This document shows positions 25,401-28,284 of a DNA stretch of 28,284 nucleotides, in pieces. The DNA is from CAYHZL01 sp964361075 (GTDB lineage Bacteria; Bacteroidota; Ignavibacteria; UBA10030; UBA8401), in NCBI GenBank assembly GCA_964361075.1, contig CAYHZL010000022.1, forward strand, positions 1 through 28,284. The letters run 5' to 3'. The notes beneath the pieces were generated by a model, which was not told the DNA's origin, searched no databases, and saw nothing but the letters and a program-made list of their open reading frames with translations. Every line of letters begins with the position of its first letter. Position 1 is the stretch's first letter. Both the position numbers and the translations under genes were made by a program.

Positions 25401-25723
25401 AAATAGCAGCGTTTTCTTCGCGGCTGACTTCGGTAAAAAATAATGTGCCGATTTCAATTCCACAAACAATGGAGTTGGATGTGTATCCGAATCCGTTCAA
25501 TCCATCAACCATCATCCGATTGTCGCTTCCCTCAAGTGGCCACGTCACGGTAAAAATCTTTGACGTGCTAGGAAGAGAAGTCTCAAAACTTGTTGATGAA
25601 TTTATACCAAGCGGTACCGTTGAACGGCAATGGAATGCGGAAGGAACTGCAAGCGGTATTTATTTTTGTGTTATGACCACTAAGACTCAAACGTTTATAA
25701 AAAAACTTGTACTAATGAGATAA
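22454..25723 (+). CDS. T9SS-exported putative glycan-active protein with PKD and LamG domains
   Basis: This 1089-residue protein starts at GTG 22454, overlapping the previous stop. Residues 15-48 are encoded by a palindromic repeat, and the signal-peptide core follows at 51-70 (FLRLLLLLIVFFSEMLAQ). An alternative start is the ATG at 22538 inside the repeat. Residues about 75-590 form an unrecognised, probably (alpha/alpha) helical domain (DDWWYETMPNVFFYQLYDLH, NDVGVHEPEAAGAIAWLMYQ, GTWGNYDCYGLIGEVQQFEP). Then come two PKD/Ig-like repeats (about 605-785; DIDGDLLSFQWSS and DIDGDTLSYFWSS), a LamG/concanavalin-like domain (about 790-990; AYYPFNGNANDLSGNNRNG ... FNGVLDDVRLFDYGLS) and a T9SS sorting domain (about 1005-1089; DVYPNPFNPSTII). 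It is likely a surface enzyme or binder for polysaccharide. The catalytic family is unknown to me. Confidence 0.78.
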   Translation: MKQKTLQTISETSKVIAREHSDQSNLKNMRSKKQDCFVPINNIGTRNDSDFIFLRLLLLLIVFFSEMLAQQITIPRIEQMPNLPQPYAMRDWKSVAKGYDSLVFNDSASGQYLPLSSRYSSTVNYPTESFLLKSYVGSPSFGGEGINCLPAVIGGELVGINKRNQNGIDWVAMCKEWFNTLPAENVYLNSPRASSGDDWWYETMPNVFFYQLYDLHPEIPEFKSQFTIVPDRWLKATKAMGGSSTPWHLPNMDHRAWKLSTMTPNDVGVHEPEAAGAIAWLMYQAHVKTGEKKYRIAAEWSMEFLNSLSINPSYELQLVYGTYIAARMNAELGTSYDLQKIFNWCFDVGPLRSWGATLGTWGNYDCYGLIGEVQQFEPSYAFLMNTLQHVATLAPIARYDDRYARAIGKWVLNAANATRLFYPSSLPDTNQDGESWSKANDPHSYIGYEAMKQTENNISPFATGDALKNSWAATNFALYGSSHVGYLAAVVDTTNVPKVLQLDLLKTDFGHSPAYPTYLYFNPFESTVSVSIEVGNAATDIYDAVSNSFVKNNISHQTSFIIPANSAKVLVLVPSGGTVSYSDEKMSVNGIVVDYRSSQSVTNHSPRIKSVAASHDTVIIKNFVELFCTAVDIDGDLLSFQWSSTRGTFFGNGSQVTWKAPDTSGLYSIICTVTDSKNAVAADTVNILVVVGINHIPSINKIRVTPRKINLNSSATVKCFATDIDGDTLSYFWSSNAGTITGSGETISWKSPLKEGNYWLYCIVNDGHGGIAKDSISVEVRDFSKYVKGNLLAYYPFNGNANDLSGNNRNGILSTTQSVADRNGNPNSAFYFDGLSSSIRITNDNGLNTQNAFAANFWITVGAFYNREQYPISHGNYSNRWKVSISNKRLRWTIKTSVGIKDIDSESELILDSLYNVSVIYNGSEMEIFLNGELDAFVPWNGAIQQTGIDLTIGQVLPNDNNYNFNGVLDDVRLFDYGLSVDEIAAFSSRLTSVKNNVPISIPQTMELDVYPNPFNPSTIIRLSLPSSGHVTVKIFDVLGREVSKLVDEFIPSGTVERQWNAEGTASGIYFCVMTTKTQTFIKKLVLMR
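22496..22597. repeat. GTCATTGCGAG palindromic element inside a coding region
   Basis: The perfect ends GTCATTGCGAG (22496-22506) and CTCGCAATGAC (22587-22597) enclose AAAGCAATCT (22521-22530) / AGATTGCTT (22555-22563) and an inner hairpin TCCCGAT (22566-22572) / ATCGGGA (22580-22586). The 102 bases equal exactly 34 codons. They fall on codon boundaries of the overlapping gene and contain no stop in that frame. Confidence 0.9.
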
Positions 25724-25728
25724 GTTGA

Positions 25729-28182
25729 ATGAAGCGAATAGAATTAAATGGTTCCTGGAATGTTAAAGCAAATGATGCGTATACATTATTGCCCGCGGAC
25801 CATCAACGTGTGTTGGAATGGTTACCGGCACAGGTTCCCGGAACAATTCACACCGATCTGCTTGCTCAAAAAATAATTCCCGATCCGTTCTATCGGATGA
25901 ATGAAAACGATGTTCAGTGGATTGAAAATCTTCAATGGCTGTATCGTCGTGAGTTTCACGTTGATGCTGCCTCATTGAAAGAACAACACATTATTCTTGT
26001 TGCAGAAGGATTGGATACGTATGCGAATATTAGTATCAACGGCAAACCTGTTGCGACGACAGAAGATATGTATGTTGAACATCGCTTTGATGTGAAGAAA
26101 TATTTAAAAGCAGGAATCAATACCATACAAATTCATTTTGATTCACCCGTTGTCCGCTCGAAACAATTGGAAAAGAAATACGGAGCGCTTCATGTTGCTT
26201 TGGAATCTCACCGCGTGTACGTGCGGAAAGCGCAATATTCATTCAGTTGGGATTGGGGACCGAAACTTACTACGTCTGGAATATGGAGATCGATCTATAT
26301 TGAAGCATCGTCTGGTCCCATGCTTTGCAATCCGTTCGTAAGAACTGTGGAGCTGAAGAAAAACTCAGCGACGATCGAAATTTCTGTTGATCTTGAACAT
26401 TTCAAATCTCCGGTAAAAGTAATTACTAAAATTGAAGGAATAAATTTTTCAGAAGAAATTGTCAAACGAGCAACTTCATCTTCGTTGAGATTCAAATTAA
26501 AGATCGCAGACCCGAACGTCTGGTGGCCGAACGGATACGGCGAGCAGTCGCTCTACAAAGCGACATGTATCCTACAGAATAATGATGGAGCAACATCTGA
26601 AGTTGCTACGACGTTCGGAATCCGCACCATAAAACTTTTACAGGAAAAAGACAGTGAGGGAAAATCATTCATCATTGTTGTGAACGGAGAAAAAATATTC
26701 TGCAAAGGAGCCGATTGGATCCCGAGCGATAATTTCATTCCCCAAATTCCCGATTCAACATATACACGATTACTGACGATGGCACGCGATGCGAATATGA
26801 ATATGATGCGCGTGTGGGGAGGTGGAATTTATGAACAGGAAATATTTTACAACCTCTGCGATACACTCGGATTGTTAGTCTGGCAGGATTTTATGTTTGC
26901 TTGCGGTGAATATCCTCAAACGCCGTGGTTCGTGAAGCTTGTGAAGGATGAAGCAACAAAAGCAGTTATGAGATTGCGTAATCATCCGAGTCTTGCTTTG
27001 TGGTGCGGCAACAACGAATGTGAATGGTTGTTCTGTACGGAAAACCCAGATAAAACTGCGGACGATATGACCGGTGCAGTAATTTTCAAAAAGGTACTTC
27101 CTGACATTGTGAAAAAACTTGACAGGAGCAGACCTTATTGGCGCAGTTCGCCGTTCGGTGCTGGATTTCCGAATGATGAATTGAACGGGACACATCATCA
27201 ATGGAACGTTTGGAGTTTTTGGAAAGACTATAAGGAGTATGAAAATGTCAATGCTCGCTTCGTTTCCGAGTTCGGATTTCAAGCGCCTGCGAATATCAGA
27301 ACGTGGGAGGAAGCAACGCTTCCGGAAGACAGAACACCTCAGCATCCGGTGATCGAACATCACAACAAACAGGTCGAAGGTCAGGAACGATTGTTCCGTT
27401 TTCAAGCCGCACATTATACGGTCGGAAAGAATTTCAACGATTTCGTCTATCGCGGACAACTTGTTCAAGCCAACGCACTCAAGACAGCGGTTGAACATTG
27501 GCGGCGCAGGAAATTCAATACTGCCGGTGCGTTATATTGGCAATTGAACGATTGCTGGACCGTAAGCAGTTGGGCGGTGATCGATAGCGGACTCCGGCCG
27601 AAAGCATCATATTTCTATACGAAAAGATTCTTTGCGAAAGTGTTGGTCTCGATCAAAATGAGCGGTAACAAAATTGAAGTATGGGGAACAAATGATTCAC
27701 TCGAGCGATTCAACGGAATATTGCAAGTGAAAGTACTTTCATTTAAAGGGGAAAAATATTCCGGGACCGAAATTGAAGTGTGGTTAAAGCCGAACAGTTC
27801 AGCCAAGGTTTTCGAAATCCCTCATTTCCCGAATGATAGTGTGGAGAGATATAATTCATATATTGTCGCGCATTTACTGTCTGACAGTAAAGTGATCAGT
27901 GAGAACAGATTCTTTTTTGCCGAACCGAAACATTTATATTTTCCAAGTTCTATTCTCACGAGTACAATTATCGAAAAGAAAGAAAAGGCATATCAATTAA
28001 GTATTCACACCGATCTGTTTGCGAAAGATGTTCGGATAGAGATTGACGGATGCGACTCAGAGTTCAGCGACAATTACTTTGATCTGGATGCCGGGACATC
28101 GAAAATAATTCAATGTAAAGTTCCTGAATCAGTACAAAATATTGAAGGAAAGATTACAATAACATCGTTACAGAATAATTAG
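25729..28182 (+). CDS. beta-mannosidase, glycoside hydrolase family 2
   Basis: This 817-residue enzyme removes terminal beta-linked mannose from manno-oligosaccharides with retention of configuration. It lacks a signal peptide, so it should act in the cytoplasm after import. The order is the GH2 beta-mannosidase one: sugar-binding jelly-roll (about 1-185; LNGSWNV, VPGTIHTDLL, NISINGKPV, RKAQYSFSWDWGPKLTTSGIW), immunoglobulin-like domain (about 190-295; WWPNGYGEQSLY), TIM barrel (about 295-650) and a C-terminal sandwich region. The acid/base is Glu430 in WCGNNECEW and the nucleophile is Glu514 in FVSEFGFQ. NGEKIFCKGADWIPSD and MRVWGGGIYE are family hallmarks. It begins five bases after the preceding stop and ends the operon. 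Together with manA it identifies mannose as an end product. Confidence 0.95.
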   Translation: MKRIELNGSWNVKANDAYTLLPADHQRVLEWLPAQVPGTIHTDLLAQKIIPDPFYRMNENDVQWIENLQWLYRREFHVDAASLKEQHIILVAEGLDTYANISINGKPVATTEDMYVEHRFDVKKYLKAGINTIQIHFDSPVVRSKQLEKKYGALHVALESHRVYVRKAQYSFSWDWGPKLTTSGIWRSIYIEASSGPMLCNPFVRTVELKKNSATIEISVDLEHFKSPVKVITKIEGINFSEEIVKRATSSSLRFKLKIADPNVWWPNGYGEQSLYKATCILQNNDGATSEVATTFGIRTIKLLQEKDSEGKSFIIVVNGEKIFCKGADWIPSDNFIPQIPDSTYTRLLTMARDANMNMMRVWGGGIYEQEIFYNLCDTLGLLVWQDFMFACGEYPQTPWFVKLVKDEATKAVMRLRNHPSLALWCGNNECEWLFCTENPDKTADDMTGAVIFKKVLPDIVKKLDRSRPYWRSSPFGAGFPNDELNGTHHQWNVWSFWKDYKEYENVNARFVSEFGFQAPANIRTWEEATLPEDRTPQHPVIEHHNKQVEGQERLFRFQAAHYTVGKNFNDFVYRGQLVQANALKTAVEHWRRRKFNTAGALYWQLNDCWTVSSWAVIDSGLRPKASYFYTKRFFAKVLVSIKMSGNKIEVWGTNDSLERFNGILQVKVLSFKGEKYSGTEIEVWLKPNSSAKVFEIPHFPNDSVERYNSYIVAHLLSDSKVISENRFFFAEPKHLYFPSSILTSTIIEKKEKAYQLSIHTDLFAKDVRIEIDGCDSEFSDNYFDLDAGTSKIIQCKVPESVQNIEGKITITSLQNN

Positions 28183-28196
28183 TTCTCACTGAAAAA

Positions 28197-28284
28197 GTCA
28201 TTGCGAGTGAATGTTTTTTATGAGCGAAGCAATCTTTTCCTTAAATTTAGAAGATTGCTTCGGCAAAAAACGCCTCGCAATGAC
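28197..28284. repeat. GTCATTGCGAG palindromic element at the window end
   Basis: The perfect ends GTCATTGCGAG (28197-28207) and CTCGCAATGAC (28274-28284) enclose GAAGCAATCTT (28226-28236) / AAGATTGCTTC (28251-28261). It is the same family as the copy at 22496-22597 but with a different central part. It lies 15 bases after the beta-mannosidase stop and could act as a 3' stem for that transcript. Confidence 0.88.

Noticed and set aside
28197..28284. Possible CRISPR-like or tRNA-like structure at the window end
   Set aside because: It is a single palindrome matching the element at 22496-22597; there is no repeat-spacer periodicity and no cloverleaf.

Overview
All recognised genes lie on the + strand. 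The window looks like a low-to-mid GC member of the Bacteroidota/Chlorobi assemblage, most likely the Ignavibacteria side. This is inferred from type IX secretion (T9SS) sorting domains with PNPFNP cores, a PorV/PorQ-family outer-membrane protein, a TonB-dependent receptor with a carboxypeptidase-regulatory-like N-domain and no SusD partner, and a sugar ABC transporter together in one locus. No rRNA, tRNA or CRISPR array was seen.

Layout. 1-257: a small unrecognised ORF whose start overlaps (ATGA) the end of a reading frame entering from upstream. 258-582: non-coding, with two stem-loops. 583-1806: class I mannose-6-phosphate isomerase, followed by a strong terminator. 1807-2372: non-coding, with an imperfect hairpin, a MITE-like element and a promoter carrying two LacI-type operators. 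2373-3404: a LacI-family regulator. 3635-6430: a T9SS-exported multi-module protein containing a tandem duplication of about 1 kb that appears identical at DNA level, followed by a terminator. 6520-13815: a surface module made of a TonB receptor, a 1086-residue exported protein and a PorV/PorQ-like protein. 13815-16941: a sugar-binding lipoprotein and two ABC permeases, with no ATPase gene. 16938-18467: a SurA/PpiC-like periplasmic protein. 18464-25723: three exported proteins of probable (alpha/alpha) glycosidase type, the last with PKD, LamG and T9SS domains. 25729-28182: a cytoplasmic GH2 beta-mannosidase. Most junctions from 12778 to 28182 overlap or are nearly contiguous, so this is probably one transcription unit.

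Working model (inference): exported proteins bind and cut a mannose-containing glycan at the surface; oligomers pass through the TonB receptor; periplasmic (alpha/alpha) enzymes trim them; the ABC importer takes up short mannosides; GH2 releases mannose; and ManA, after phosphorylation by a kinase not encoded here, feeds fructose-6-phosphate into glycolysis. The LacI-type protein is the probable sugar-responsive regulator; the visible operators show autoregulation only.

The window also holds at least five palindromic elements bounded by GTCA and TGAC. One appears inserted in frame in the N-region of a signal peptide, and another lies between the binding-protein and permease genes.
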